DNA of 64,000 bases from Pandoraea vervacti (lineage in GTDB: Bacteria; Pseudomonadota; Gammaproteobacteria; Burkholderiales; Burkholderiaceae). A program made the position numbers and the translations under genes. The notes under the pieces are model-generated. The model saw nothing but the letters and a program-made list of their open reading frames with translations. It searched no databases and had not been told where the DNA came from. Positions 20,601-27,591 of the stretch are shown here, in pieces (within the stretch, counting starts at the first letter, position 1; each line of letters opens with the position of its first letter). The stretch spans positions 3,534,001-3,598,000 of the forward strand of contig NZ_CP010897.2 of NCBI RefSeq assembly GCF_000934605.2, written 5' to 3'.

Positions 20601-21985
20601 CCACTCTCCTCACTCGCCTGCACGAACGTACGCGCGCTCGCCTCCTCGTTGCGCCAGTAGCCTTGCGCCACGCTCGGCCCGCTCACCCAGATCTCCCCCA
20701 CTTCCCCCTGCGCCACAGGCGACGGGGCGACGTCGGACGAATCGCTCCATGTCATGAGGCGCACGTCGTGCCCGAGCGGCGTCGCGCCGCAACCCACGAG
20801 CATCGTCCCCGCGTCGCGACAGACGTCGGCGCGTTGCCGCGCCAGCGCGCCAGGGTCGAATTCGACGGCGGTCATGCCGTCGCCGCGCCGCCCCCCGGTG
20901 ACGAACAACGTCGCCTCGGCCAGGCCGTAGCAGGGATACACCGCCTTCGGATCGAAGCCCGCCGGGGCGAATGCCTCGCAAAATTCGACCAGCGTGTCAT
21001 GGCGCACCGGCTCCGAGCCGGAGAAGGCCAGACGCCACCTGCGCAAATCCAGTGCGCCGATGGTCGCGGCGTCGATGCGCTGGGCACACAGCCGATACGC
21101 AAAGTCAGGGCCGCCGCTGACGGTGCCGCCGAACTTGTCGATGGCGCGTAACCACCGCACGGGTCGCTCCAGAAAGAACTGAGGCGACATCAGTATCAGA
21201 CGCGCCCCACGATAAATGGGGGACAACAGTCCGCCAATCAGCCCCATGTCGTGATAAAGCGGCAGCCAGCTCACCATGGTGTCGTCGCGCGTCATGCCCA
21301 GCCCCGCCACGATGGCCGCTTCGTTGGCCATCAGGTTGGCATGACTGACCATCACGCCCTTTGGCGTCGATGTCGAACCCGAGGTGTATTGCAGGAAGGC
21401 CAGATCGGAAGGTGAGACGCTCGTCTCCTGCCATTGCGCGGCGAGCGCGTCGTCGATCTCATCGACCACCACGATTTCCACGTCGCGCAGTTCCGGCGCC
21501 GCGTCGCCGAACGCCAGCATGGCGTCGCGATGGCGACGGTCGGTCAGCACGAAGCGCGCGTTCGCATCGGACAGGATCGAGCGCACGCGGGCAAGATGTT
21601 GCGCACGGGCCGATTCCGGCGGAAACGCCGGCACGGCGATCGCCCCCGCGTAGAGACAACCGAAGAACCCCGCCACGTAATCCAGTCCCGTGGGCATGAG
21701 CAACACTCCGCGCTCGCCATGCGTGCGGCCCGCCGAGAGACGTTGCAGCGTGGCTGCGACCGCTCGGGCACGGGTGTCGAGCCCCGCGCAGGTCAGCGCC
21801 TGCCCCTCGCCGTCGTCGCTGGACAGTGCACGCAGCGCCTCGCGCTCAGGCTCGAGACGAGCGCGTGCGCGCAGCAGGTCGACCATATGTTCGATGGGGC
21901 CGATCGATTCGACCGCAGCACCGGACGAAGCGGCCATGGACGGGACAAAATCGAAGGGGACGGGCAAGCGAAGAGCGTCGTTCAT
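8672..21985 (-). CDS. NRPS 1, lipo-initiating (FAAL-ACP-C-A-PCP-E-C-A-PCP-C-A-PCP)
   Basis: A 4437-residue synthetase that starts the siderophore. The N-terminus (about 1-600) is a fatty-acyl-AMP ligase (YTSGSTSTPKG near 195, then the PLYHDMGLIGG region), followed by an acyl carrier domain (CGGSSLL near 660). Then come C (HHLLTDAWS near 870), A (near 1367), PCP (LGGDSI near 1760), E (HHLVIDGVSW near 1945), DCL-type C (HHVALDGWS near 2413), A (near 2890), PCP (near 3277), LCL-type C (HHLISDGWS near 3478), A (near 3960) and PCP (LGGHSLL near 4345). Pocket residues read D-G-E-G-S-G-G-M-T (hydroxyornithine-like), D-L-T-K-V-G-H-V-G (Asp code) and D-F-W-N-V-G-M-V-H (Thr code). This predicts acyl-D-(OH)Orn-Asp-Thr. 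The exact acyl chain cannot be read. The start is ATG 21985; its Shine-Dalgarno sequence is weak. Confidence 0.95.
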   Translation of the reverse strand: MNDALRLPVPFDFVPSMAASSGAAVESIGPIEHMVDLLRARARLEPEREALRALSSDDGEGQALTCAGLDTRARAVAATLQRLSAGRTHGERGVLLMPTGLDYVAGFFGCLYAGAIAVPAFPPESARAQHLARVRSILSDANARFVLTDRRHRDAMLAFGDAAPELRDVEIVVVDEIDDALAAQWQETSVSPSDLAFLQYTSGSTSTPKGVMVSHANLMANEAAIVAGLGMTRDDTMVSWLPLYHDMGLIGGLLSPIYRGARLILMSPQFFLERPVRWLRAIDKFGGTVSGGPDFAYRLCAQRIDAATIGALDLRRWRLAFSGSEPVRHDTLVEFCEAFAPAGFDPKAVYPCYGLAEATLFVTGGRRGDGMTAVEFDPGALARQRADVCRDAGTMLVGCGATPLGHDVRLMTWSDSSDVAPSPVAQGEVGEIWVSGPSVAQGYWRNEEASARTFVQASEESGRRWLRTGDLGFVHEAQLYITGRCKDVIIMRGHNLYPQDLEKAIEADVELVRKGRVTAFAVDIDGEPGIGVAAEVGRGVQKMVPAQTLAEAIAVAVADVCQQAAAVVVLLNPGALPKTSSGKLQRSACAKGWRDGTLDAWATWRNGVILDKDAGTPPPSAVGHDSARAHDTLYETVASIWCEVLGRTSIGADDHFFLCGGSSLLAMQVLARVRERLGRKATPASLYEHARLGEWVQALAKVPPASDTQDATASRTIPSATPLAETSDVRVFRQSFAQSRLWFVHRLDPANSAAYHVGGQLRINGCFDEAVFAQALDIVTARHDALRTTFDERDGVAVQVVHRRADIALTVHDLTGDPNPEAAAASLTRTLLAEPFAPESAPPWRVASLRMSRDVLTDQHDQHRIVFVLHHLLTDAWSMTLLVDELAHAYRAYANGATPDFEAVPVQPGDHAHWQHAHIGGAALERQLDWWQARLPEPSPFLTLPFDRARGALRSGTGRTLAFDLPAGLTRDVLTYAAQRKATPFVVLAAAFQWLLHRYAGETDIRIGVPIAQRDIAGLERMLGCLVNTQVWRAEVDPTAGFDQLVAQVRDGALAAQAHRDAPFERVVERIAPQRSLGQSPLFQVMLNHHVANAASSRVAAGWPTELNVVAEPLTGGAQYDLALDIDEFHDGAADGDRPIGARPDPLDGVKLRARLTFPTDLFDVETIERLGAHWCAGLATLLAMPTRPLAALDVAFEGSLDGNRRTAAPEVSQSLAFQSVPALVDAQARQQPAAIALRDEAGTLTYAELVCAANRVAHWLLSHGATPEARIGLAMSRQTAMITGLLGIMKAGCAFVPLDPSYPAQRLAQIIEDAGISLVLTETSLMDAPWMPARHAALTDIVAERTLSSDTPPLSLHPDQLAYLIYTSGSTGVPKGVAVAHGPLAMHCVATGAQYRLTPHVCELHVLSINFDGAHERWMAPLICGASLFIADERHWAPQTMLDVMRRHGVTNAGFPSAYLSRLATSAATGAPALRLLSFGGEAMPWPALRAAQAMFRPAQTINGYGPTECVMTPVAWSIDGDLDAQPAVQRTAQAYAPIGVPVGRRRAWVLDPWLGEVPPGAVGELYLGGEGIARGYFGRPGLSAERFVPDPRGEPGARMYRTGDRVRRLADGTLVYLGRFDQQVKVRGFRIEPGEVETQLLREAGVDDALAVVVAGPTSDQLVAYVAGKGLDGELLRMALADRLPDYLVPSLVIVLDTLPKLPNGKRDRAALPAPVWGSAGGQAPQGATEIALAAIWQTLLHVPSVSRDDNFFALGGDSIVAMQMVSRARQAGWQIGAQDVFRHQTLARVAAQALPTRSAGDETPAPEPMQGDVPLTPVQAWFFRQDVASRDHWNQWIEVRLPHGADGTDVSTLREALARVATHHDALRLRFTERDGRWHARYVAPHAADDLLWHAAMCDEAQLAERLAQAQRSLSLADGPLLRALLVRTEDGRLRCFLVAHHLVIDGVSWRILLADLQTALDQRKHAPDEEGALPAAGESMRAWAQRWHDWTHTEAAQTALGVWQQSLQGALDTIDIAKDNLVERGAGEIEQTWHADIAQPLTGLRRVRLHEVLGAAVIHTLGKRVDAARYVVHVEGHGRGGEGAGDLSRTLGWFTAAWPLAVDVGATPHATLAAVRAAWRRAPQAGASYGALRYLGTPVAQQTLAALPQGLVTVNFVGRTVSREPEDGVVAIVDGGLSHAPEVAPPNWLTFDVWQRDDTLHVVCRYDRSRLAGEDVQTLIDDIGATLLAFAQTLPGNEPIVAEDFPHAGLTGEQLAALPAPAQQLEAVVPATSMQQGLLFHAQQQGTADPYFYQKGFVIEGELDVDAFAQAWRDTIVRHAALRTAYATDVGEQPLLLVYAKETVTSGAGWLPQEDWRGLTAAEQHARLDARFAAERAAGFSFAQAHRVRMALVRLAQARWWLLWSSHHVALDGWSTGLVLSDVMSRYTACARGGGQPQADLEAAPSFAEFAVWQRERDATASLAHWRQLLDGVGAPTPLPAAHAIAQGAARPTPTSRHGEVAWTLAPGQWEAWCDAARRAGVTPGALCQGAWAMLLARHAGLRDVVFGVTASGRSAAVPGIERMAGLFINTLPVRAKLEAHRTVAQWLRALQTQTAQSRDHEHVALSAITREAQREGEGADGALFESIVVFENYPLDAALLGQRADGLRLSLLEREPQARNNYPLSLIVEQHDGLRLVLAFARERFDEAAVRMLGEQFVALLGALASGIDGPLARIGLGDSVAQTTDAVVWPTLDLLDVWEAHVARDGHALAAEGEDGALRRAELDGLANRLAAALQARGIGPEDRVAVCLPRSAAWVGAILGIWKAGAAYVPLDPAQPVERLDRLVNASGAKAVIVDEHAPAITQSPTIRWHALTSTAPPDGSATPRPVRTHASQAAYVIYTSGSTGEPKGVVVSRGALHNYVQAVATRLSESGPDAGDRPAGGFAMASTVAADLGHTTLFGALALGRPLYLVPQACAFDAQRFAQWCAARPIDVLKIVPGHLKGLLDAAGESVLPRAVLVTGGESLDPDFVGHIRAARPSLAVLNHYGPTETTVGALTYALPQGALTTSVPVGYPLANLHAYLLDTDLNPVPPGVAGELYLGGAGLARGYLGAPGQTAERFVPDPWRAGGRLYRTGDRAVQRADGAYVYLGRMDDQVKIRGYRVEPAEVAQAMRRVPGVTDAVVVARHDGPGGAWLHGVYTGGASADVVRAALSAALPAAWVPARLDGVDRLPLTANGKVDRRALAALGDPGEATTELPHDGTEAEIASIWCQVLKRDRVGRHDAFFDIGGDSILALQVIARLRKRGLKVGPQHLASHPTIARLATLAAPVPAAASSDATPVQVGSPGPTRGDAHRTRFPLSSSQRRVWLETQLAPREGAYHIAGALRLEGPLQAHALERALHTLSEWHDALRTTIVVNDVDGAPQQCVHATLPVAFTRDADIPPGAGDAAVQARLDALTRAPFDLVAGPLWRVHLMPLGQHSHALMLVMHHLISDGWSMNLLIRDLAHAYRAHASGVSPARASVGAPAPQVRYGDYAVWQREQLASPAQAEQLAYWRAQLGTTHPELALPFDRARPATRDGAGASIDLTVSPDLPARLDRFAREHGVTRFMVMAAAFHLLLHRVTGDMDIRTGLPVAGRSHESVEPVVGFFVNTQVLRSQIDTPTTFASLVAQIRDGLLAAQQHADVPFERLVEHLAPVRSVSRHPLFQVSLNHQKRAFAPLSDLAGLTMRAIERRAHHVQVDLALDTEEDDAGALRGWLTYACDVFDAATVRRLGDQWLALLDVAMAQAQVPVARLAMCGHDAAPPSRRHPRTRVAVPMPVHLAIDAQAAAHGDAIAVNDGQSQLTYAELVSRANRVAHALIRAGVAPEARVGLAMSRGTDLIVAMLGILKAGAAYVPLDPAYPADRLCYMVADAGVTHAITQASLMHAPWLPSGAQTIESLLTDDTLPVCAPAREVHVDQLAYVIYTSGSTGRPKGAQLTHRNLMQLLLGTSRDFAFDADDVWTMFHTYAFDFSVWEIFGALVHGARLVVVSHDTARDPVAMWSLVRREGVTVLNQTPSAFYQWLGAMPDDVVTTTLRHVVFGGEALTPARLAAWWQRFGDATRLTNMYGITETTVHVSRRVLRAEDTAGSPIGEPIADLDWRVLDAGLNDVPPGVAGDLYVCGEGLARGYLGQAGLTAERFVPDPYGAPGERMYRSGDRARRLVDGTLDYLGRGDAQVKLRGFRIEPGEIEAHLLRHDDVTDAAVVVRDDGAGEQLVAYVVSPVDASELWPRLRSHLEGQLPTYMAPGLWMRLDTLPLTPNGKLDRRALPVPEAVGATCFEDPHEGSEQLVASIWQDVLGVPRVSRHDDFFVLGGHSLLATQVVSRLRDALSLDVPLRTLFEASRLSALAETLDALVAQARTSASHPDINAAADLTDATDGALQAALREMESLSPEALQALLGSEAR

Positions 21986-22108
21986 GACGGTAGCGACTCA
22001 CGAAGCGGGAACGAAATCAAAAGACCGGCGCGGGCTGCGCCGTCGGCAAAGGCGCCGGGCCATGATCGGGAATATCAATCGGCGCCAGCGAGGCACCATC
22101 GGCCGAAA

Positions 22109-23131
22109 TCAACGATCGGCGCCGTGCGCCTGCGCCATCGCCACGATCACCTTGCGCGGCCCCTTGAAGGGAGAACGCGCGTGCGCGGCGAGCATGTTGT
22201 CGAGCATCAGCACATCGCCGTTGCGCCACGGGAAGCTGATCTTCTCGGCCTCCAGCGCGTGACGGATCGTCGCCAGGGCGTCTTCCTCGATGGGGCTGCC
22301 GTCGCCGTAGTACACATTGCGCGGCAGGTCTTCCTCGCCGACGACATCGAGCAATGTCTCGCGCACGTCGGGCGCCAGATTCGAGAGGTGGAACAGATGC
22401 GCCTGATTGAACCAGACCCACTCGCCCGTCACCGGATGCTGCGCGACTGCCTGACACAGTTGGCGCGTGCGCAACTCGCCATCGTCCTTCCACTCGCACG
22501 CAATGCGATGCGCCCGGCAATAGGCTTCCACCTCCGCGCGATCTTCCGTGTTGAAGACCTGTGTCCATGGCACATCGAAGCCATTGCCGAAGTTGCGCAC
22601 ATACATCAGGCCCTTGCTGGCGAAGCGCTCGCGCAGCGCCTGCGGCACCCGCGCATAAATGCGACGACTGTCGGCAATCGGCGTCTCGCCGCCCTCCTGC
22701 GCCGTCAGGACACTGTAAAACCAGATCTTCATCGGCCAATCGCGCGTGTACGATTGTTCGTTATGCAAAGGAATGTGCTGATGCGGCGGATATTCGGTCG
22801 ACGTATAGACGCCTTGCGAGACCTTGCTGCGCGGCGTGGAGCCGAATTCATAGGTCAGCAGCGAATGACCGAACGACGCGGCGAACTCGCGGAACGCCGC
22901 ATCGCCGTCGACGCGAAAACCGCGGAAGAGCACGCCACCGCAAGTCGGGAGATATTCATCCACCAGCGCGTGCAGCGCACTGGCGGCGGCCTCGATCGGC
23001 ACACCGGCATCTCGCGGTTCGACCACCATCGGGAGGTCGCCATCCGTGCGCAGGGCGCGCACATCGAGCATCGTATCGAGCATGGTTGGATCCTCAACGA
23101 AACCGCGGCGCCAAACGCGCCGCACTTTCAT
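22109..23131 (-). CDS. TauD/SyrP-like Fe(II)/2-oxoglutarate dioxygenase, probable aspartate beta-hydroxylase
   Basis: A 340-residue member of the TauD/TfdA family. The HxE iron-binding pair is visible (PLHNEQSY) and the distal histidine lies in LDNMLAAHARSPF. Family knowledge: SyrP and ornibactin OrbG homologues hydroxylate the beta carbon of aspartate bound to an NRPS carrier domain. An Asp-coding A domain is present in the NRPS encoded 123 bp downstream, so beta-hydroxyaspartate as an iron ligand is the likely outcome. The gene follows the exporter by 31 bp. Two starts have good GAGGA ribosome-binding sites: ATG 23131 (chosen) and ATG 23083 (324 residues). The role is inferred; the family call is firm. 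Confidence 0.88.
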   Translation of the reverse strand: MKVRRVWRRGFVEDPTMLDTMLDVRALRTDGDLPMVVEPRDAGVPIEAAASALHALVDEYLPTCGGVLFRGFRVDGDAAFREFAASFGHSLLTYEFGSTPRSKVSQGVYTSTEYPPHQHIPLHNEQSYTRDWPMKIWFYSVLTAQEGGETPIADSRRIYARVPQALRERFASKGLMYVRNFGNGFDVPWTQVFNTEDRAEVEAYCRAHRIACEWKDDGELRTRQLCQAVAQHPVTGEWVWFNQAHLFHLSNLAPDVRETLLDVVGEEDLPRNVYYGDGSPIEEDALATIRHALEAEKISFPWRNGDVLMLDNMLAAHARSPFKGPRKVIVAMAQAHGADR

Positions 23132-23162
23132 TGACGATCCTCGTGCCCGCAATTTAAGGGGT

Positions 23163-24908
23163 TTACGCGGATGACTGCGGTTTTTCTCCATGCACATCGG
23201 CATGGACAGTCGCAGGCGGCGCGACGCCCGGTTCGCCGTCGACGATCAACTGGCCGTTTTCCATCTTCACCAGCCGGTCGGCGAGTCCGAAATAGCGGTC
23301 GTCGTGCGAAATCACCAGCACGGTCTTACCCTGAGCCTTGAGCTCGGGGAGAATCTCGCGATAGAAAACTTCCTTGAACACCGGGTCCTGATCGGCCGCC
23401 CACTCGTCGAATACGAGGAACGGGCGATCCTCGACGCACGCAGCCACGAGCGCGAGACGCTTGCGCTGTCCCTGCGACAGATCGCGCGTGGAAAAGGCGC
23501 CATTCGTCACGCTCACCTTGTGTTGCAGATGAAGACGCGCGAGCCAGCGCGCGGCGAAGGCATCGATCCGGGCAGGATCGGTTTGCGCATCGTCCGCGCC
23601 GAGCAGGGTTTCGAACAGATGAAAGTCGAAGAAAATTGCCGAAAACAACTGACGGTACCGATCGCGATTCTTGAGGTCGACCGACTGACCGTTCCACACG
23701 ATCTCACCGCTCTGCGGCACATACAACCCCGTAAGGAGTTTTGCGAGCGACGTCTTGCCACTGCCGTTGCCGCCGATCAGGAACGTGATCTCGCCCGGCC
23801 GGAACGTCAGATCGATCGGCCCCATACGGAAAATCTCGTCCTGCTGCTCGTGGTAATAGCTATGCGTGATGCCGTGCAGACGCACCAGCGGCGCGCCCGT
23901 CGTCGCCATGTCGGCCGACGTGACTTCATCGCTGCGCATCGACGCCGTCACTTTCTGAATGCGCTCGCTCGCCACGCGCGCCATCGTCAGCAGCGGAATG
24001 TTGTTAAGCATCGCTTCGAGCGGCGTGACCATGTACAGGAAAACAATGGCGTAGCCGGTCGCCACGTGGGTGCTGCCCGAGGTAGCGCCGACCATCACGA
24101 ACAGCACGAGTCCGATCAGCGCAAAGAACAGGAAACGCACCCAACTGACCGAGAAGATGAACAGCGTCAGACCGCGCGAACGGTTCTCCTGCACGGCTTC
24201 GATGGCCGCACCCAGCACGCGCGCGAGGAACGCATCGGCACGACGACGATTGAGCTTGAGTTCCTTGGCGCCCGAGGCCAGCGTCTGAAAATGGCCGAAC
24301 AGTTCATCCTGACGTTGCCCTGCCGTGCGCAAATACCGAATCACTTTGGTGTGGCTGATGTGATATCCCACCGCGCCGAGACCGATCGCGACACACGCCA
24401 TCAGGAAAATCGGCCATGACAGTATCGCCAGATACAGAAAGCAGCCCGTGACGATGGCGCCGTTCATGACGAGCGTGGGCAGACCGATGAAAAAATTCGC
24501 GACGTGGTTGGCGTCGTCGGCCAGCACCGACTGCACGCGAGCGCCGCCGGTGGACTCGACCACACGCAGCGGCGCGTTGACGATGATGCGCGACACATGA
24601 CGTCGCAGTTCGGCCAGCGTGCGCTGCCCCAGCCGGGTGAACAGCGCCCCGGCACACATCTGCGCGAGCATGGACAGCACGGCGAGCGCGGCGAACCGCC
24701 AGGCCAGCGCGCCGAGTTCGGCCGCCGGGGCGCCTAGCGCGCGATTGATCGACGCAATCAGCATGACGTTCGCCACGCCGCAGGCGAGCGAGGCGACTAC
24801 CGCCGCCGCGAGCAGCCAGCGCGAGGCGCGCAACAGGAACAGAAACAGGAACACGGGACTCTCCGCGGGTGACCCGCCGTCGCCCGGCAGGTCTCGATGA
24901 AGGGACAT
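23163..24908 (-). CDS. Cyclic-peptide/siderophore export ABC transporter (PvdE/SyrD type)
   Basis: A fused membrane plus nucleotide-binding half-transporter of 581 residues. The first 300 or so residues hold about six hydrophobic helices. The C-terminal ATPase has Walker A (GGNGSGKTS), the signature LSQGQRKR, Walker B with the DEW variant (FLVFDEWAADQDP) and the switch histidine (VISHDDRYF), all typical of the cyclic peptide exporter family. It probably moves the peptide precursor or finished siderophore out of the cytoplasm. It is the first gene of the operon that continues into TauD and the NRPS genes. The open frame reaches back to 24989, but that would overlap the predicted promoter (24998-25022), so ATG 24908 (MSLHRDLPGDGG) is preferred; it lacks a strong Shine-Dalgarno sequence. 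Confidence 0.88.
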   Translation of the reverse strand: MSLHRDLPGDGGSPAESPVFLFLFLLRASRWLLAAAVVASLACGVANVMLIASINRALGAPAAELGALAWRFAALAVLSMLAQMCAGALFTRLGQRTLAELRRHVSRIIVNAPLRVVESTGGARVQSVLADDANHVANFFIGLPTLVMNGAIVTGCFLYLAILSWPIFLMACVAIGLGAVGYHISHTKVIRYLRTAGQRQDELFGHFQTLASGAKELKLNRRRADAFLARVLGAAIEAVQENRSRGLTLFIFSVSWVRFLFFALIGLVLFVMVGATSGSTHVATGYAIVFLYMVTPLEAMLNNIPLLTMARVASERIQKVTASMRSDEVTSADMATTGAPLVRLHGITHSYYHEQQDEIFRMGPIDLTFRPGEITFLIGGNGSGKTSLAKLLTGLYVPQSGEIVWNGQSVDLKNRDRYRQLFSAIFFDFHLFETLLGADDAQTDPARIDAFAARWLARLHLQHKVSVTNGAFSTRDLSQGQRKRLALVAACVEDRPFLVFDEWAADQDPVFKEVFYREILPELKAQGKTVLVISHDDRYFGLADRLVKMENGQLIVDGEPGVAPPATVHADVHGEKPQSSA

Positions 24909-24997
24909 GGGAGCCCGCGCGCGCCATGGCATGGCGTGAGATGGCACGACACGACATGACACGGCACAGCGCCGCATTTTCGGCTCCACCGCTCAAA

Positions 24998-25022
24998 GAC
25001 GATTCAGGACACGGAAAGTTTT
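24998..25022 (-). promoter_or_regulatory. Candidate ECF-sigma (PvdS/OrbS-class) promoter for the exporter-TauD-NRPS operon
   Basis: On the minus strand AAAA (25022-25019), a 17-nt spacer and CGTC (25001-24998). The -10 and spacing equal those of the two exact TAAA-N17-CGTC sites in this locus; the -35 differs by one base. The position directly upstream of the first gene of the operon fits. Confidence 0.55.
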
Positions 25023-25072
25023 CGGTACGCAGCCCATCCTGGCGCCGCTTCGCTATCGCCATCGGCCAGGGG

Positions 25073-25097
25073 TAAATTTCACGAAAAGCTCATCGTC
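25073..25097 (+). promoter_or_regulatory. ECF-sigma (iron-starvation) promoter of pvdA
   Basis: TAAA (25073-25076), 17-nt spacer, CGTC (25094-25097). This matches the iron-starvation box recognised by PvdS/OrbS-type sigma factors. Transcription would start near 25105, which rules out the ATG at 25111 as start of pvdA for lack of leader. Confidence 0.75.
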
Positions 25098-25179
25098 TTC
25101 TGGGAAACGGATGCTTTGTACGCATTCCCCCCGATTCCGGATCCGGATGACTTTGCCGGATGACCCTGCCGAGGCCCTC

Positions 25180-26556
25180 ATGCACGCAAGTACAGAACCG
25201 TCCACGACGACGCCCGCCCTCCCCGACGCGGCGCCCCACGATCTGATCGGCGTTGGCTTCGGCCCGTCCAATCTCGCCCTCGCCATTGCACTCGAAGAGC
25301 ACTGCGGCCAGCGGCTCGGTCCGGCGCGCTTTCTGTTTCTGGAAAAGCAGCCCGAGTTCACCTGGCACGGCAATATGCTGCTCTCGAACAGTCGCATGCA
25401 GATCGCCTACCTCAAGGATCTGGCGACGCTGCGCAATCCCCGCAGCCGCTTTACGTTCATCAACTACCTGCACGAGAAGGCGCGCCTGTCGGCCTTCATC
25501 AACCTGCAAAGCCACTACCCGACGCGCCGCGAGTACAACGACTACCTGCGCTGGGCGGCCGCGCACTTCCATGGACAATGCGCTTATGGCGAGACCGTGA
25601 CGGGCATCGAACCGGTGCGCGAGCGCGATCAGGTCGTCGCCCTTCAGGTGCATTCGCGCAACGCGCAGGGCGAGGCGCAGTCGCGCCGTACGCGCAACGT
25701 GATTCTGGGCGCAGGCGGCACACCGCACGTGCCACCTGTCTTTGCCTCGCTTCATGGCGCCAGACACGCCCGAGTGTTTCACTCCTCCGAGTATCTCGCG
25801 CGCGTCGCCGCGCTGAACGACACGCAGCCTCGCCGCGTCGCCGTCGTGGGCGGCGGGCAAAGCGCGGCCGAGATTTTTCTCGACCTGGCGGAGCAGTGGC
25901 CGCAGGCCCAGGTGGATCTCGTCATGCGTGGCCGGGCGCTCAAACCCGCCGACAGCAGCCCCTTCGTCAACGAGATCTTCGATCCTCAATTCACCGACTT
26001 CATCTACGCGCAACCGGTGGAACAGCGCGAGCGGATTCTGGACGAGTTTCGCAACACCAACTATGCCGTGGTGGACGACGATCTGATCGCCCGCATCTAC
26101 GACGTGCTGTACCAGCAACGCGTGGGCGGTCACGGGCATCACGCGCTGCTCTCGTGCCACGACATTCAGGAAGCGCGCGCGCATGGCAATCACGTCACGC
26201 TGCATATGCACGAACGCCTTTCGGGACGCGCGGTGACGCAGCATTACGATGTCGTCGTGCTGGCGACCGGCTACGAGCGCCGCACGCATGAGGCCCTGCT
26301 CGCGGATGTGGCGCCCTGGCTCGACGGCTTCGAAGGCGAGCGCGACTACCGGCTGCGCGCACAAAACAACTTTCAGCCGGGCATTTATCTGCAAGGGTAT
26401 TGCGAGCCGACGCACGGGCTGTCCGACACCCTGCTCTCGATTCTGGCCACGCGTGCTTCCGAGATCGCCACCTCGCTCCTCGCAAGGGGCGCTTCGCAAC
26501 ACGACACCTGCGCACAGCCGACATCCACCGCCCGCATCACCGCGCTGGCGGGATGA
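25180..26556 (+). CDS. pvdA: L-ornithine N5-monooxygenase
   Basis: A 458-residue flavin monooxygenase that hydroxylates the side-chain nitrogen of ornithine, the first step towards hydroxamate iron ligands. It has the FAD-binding motif near the N-terminus (GVGFGPSNLALAIAL), the NADPH-binding motif (VVGGGQSAAEI near residue 225) and the C-terminal ATGY motif (VVLATGYERRT). The frame contains earlier ATGs at 25111 and 25147; the promoter at 25073-25097 and a GAGG five bases before 25180 favour the latter. It is divergent from the exporter operon and stands alone. Two NRPS A domains with DGE-type pockets are the expected users of its product. Confidence 0.95.
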   Translation: MHASTEPSTTTPALPDAAPHDLIGVGFGPSNLALAIALEEHCGQRLGPARFLFLEKQPEFTWHGNMLLSNSRMQIAYLKDLATLRNPRSRFTFINYLHEKARLSAFINLQSHYPTRREYNDYLRWAAAHFHGQCAYGETVTGIEPVRERDQVVALQVHSRNAQGEAQSRRTRNVILGAGGTPHVPPVFASLHGARHARVFHSSEYLARVAALNDTQPRRVAVVGGGQSAAEIFLDLAEQWPQAQVDLVMRGRALKPADSSPFVNEIFDPQFTDFIYAQPVEQRERILDEFRNTNYAVVDDDLIARIYDVLYQQRVGGHGHHALLSCHDIQEARAHGNHVTLHMHERLSGRAVTQHYDVVVLATGYERRTHEALLADVAPWLDGFEGERDYRLRAQNNFQPGIYLQGYCEPTHGLSDTLLSILATRASEIATSLLARGASQHDTCAQPTSTARITALAG

Positions 26557-26584
26557 CAGGCAACCGGCACGATGCGGCAGCACG

Positions 26585-26618
26585 AAAAAACGGCGCCGGC
26601 AGCCTGGCTGCGGTGCCG
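26585..26618 (-). terminator. Intrinsic terminator of the MbtH-thioesterase-FhuF operon
   Basis: On the minus strand a GC-rich hairpin (26618-26591, about 11 bp with one bulge and one G-U pair) is followed by six T residues (26590-26585). It lies about 70 bp past the FhuF-like stop and between convergent genes. Confidence 0.75.
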
Positions 26619-26685
26619 TTCCCGTCCGGGCCATGCCACGCCTACACGCCTACACACCTACACGCCCACGCGCCGACGCGCCGGC

Positions 26686-27591
26686 CTACTGCGGCGCGCC
26701 GCCGGCTTGCATCGACAATTGACGCTGGAGCTGCTGCGGCGTCATCGTCAGGATCAACGGACAGGACCCGCACAGCAACGCCTCGTCGCATCGGGTGCCC
26801 TTGCCCGCCAGTTGATAACGCAAGCAGCATACGCGCCGCGCGCGCATCGGCGCGGGTATGGCGGCAGAAGGCGGCGTCACGTAGCGCACCGTACGATACA
26901 GGGGGTTGTCGGCCGTCTGGCCGAACCCGGCGTCGCCATCGAAGAGCCACGTGTAATCGTCCGAGGCGCGCGCGGCCAGCGACGGCACCTTGCGCATCTG
27001 CGCGACGATGAACTCCAGCAGGTTTCCCGCATTGCTCCAGAGCACCCGCTGAGATACCCCCGAGGCACGGTGCATGGCGGAAATCGCTGCCGGGAGATGA
27101 ACGTGAATCAGCGATGCGAAACGCGCGGACGCCGACGGCACGTCTGACGCATCGTCGCCGGGCGAAGGCGGTACCCAACTGTTCGACGCAAAGCGCACCC
27201 TGAGCGGCAACCCCCCTCGCAGCACAATGGCACAGGTCGCCGGATCGAGCGTCAGCGTCCGCCCGTGCACGATAGTGATCGCCAGCGCGCCCGGGGCAAT
27301 CGCACGAAAGTAGAACTTGCTCCACTGCGACATGAGCGCACGCGGCTCCACGCCGGGAACGATGCGGCGCACGCCGTCGAACAGCGCGGGCACATGCGCG
27401 CCGAGGTCGGTCAGACCGATCGTCGTCTCCCCGCTGCGAAGCCTATCGTCCGCGTCCTCCGGGTCGTGCCCGCCGAACACCAGACCGGCACACAACGGCC
27501 CGAGATCGCCCCGCACGGCCGCCGGCAAACTGGCCGCGAGGTCGAAATGCGCGGCGTCCGGCCAACGCAATGGGTTTGCACGCTCGCTCAT
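26686..27591 (-). CDS. FhuF-like siderophore-iron reductase
   Basis: A 301-residue protein with the C-terminal cysteine pattern of FhuF [2Fe-2S] reductases: CC, then a spacer, then CGSC (in RRVCCLRYQ and LLCGSCPLIL). FhuF-type proteins reduce hydroxamate-bound ferric iron in the cytoplasm so it can be released; ornibactin OrbF is a known counterpart in related loci. The start ATG at 27591 overlaps the thioesterase stop in an ATGA arrangement, indicating translational coupling. The open frame extends to 27849, but that would lie inside the thioesterase. Confidence 0.88.
   Translation of the reverse strand: MSERANPLRWPDAAHFDLAASLPAAVRGDLGPLCAGLVFGGHDPEDADDRLRSGETTIGLTDLGAHVPALFDGVRRIVPGVEPRALMSQWSKFYFRAIAPGALAITIVHGRTLTLDPATCAIVLRGGLPLRVRFASNSWVPPSPGDDASDVPSASARFASLIHVHLPAAISAMHRASGVSQRVLWSNAGNLLEFIVAQMRKVPSLAARASDDYTWLFDGDAGFGQTADNPLYRTVRYVTPPSAAIPAPMRARRVCCLRYQLAGKGTRCDEALLCGSCPLILTMTPQQLQRQLSMQAGGAPQ

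Noticed and set aside
25111..25179. ATG 25111 or 25147 as start of pvdA
   Set aside because: The iron-starvation promoter ends at 25097, leaving no room for a ribosome-binding site before 25111; 25180 has GAGG at suitable distance.
26641..26664. Three 8-bp repeats (cctacacg/cctacaca/cctacacg)
   Set aside because: Short non-coding repeat beside a terminator; too small to interpret.
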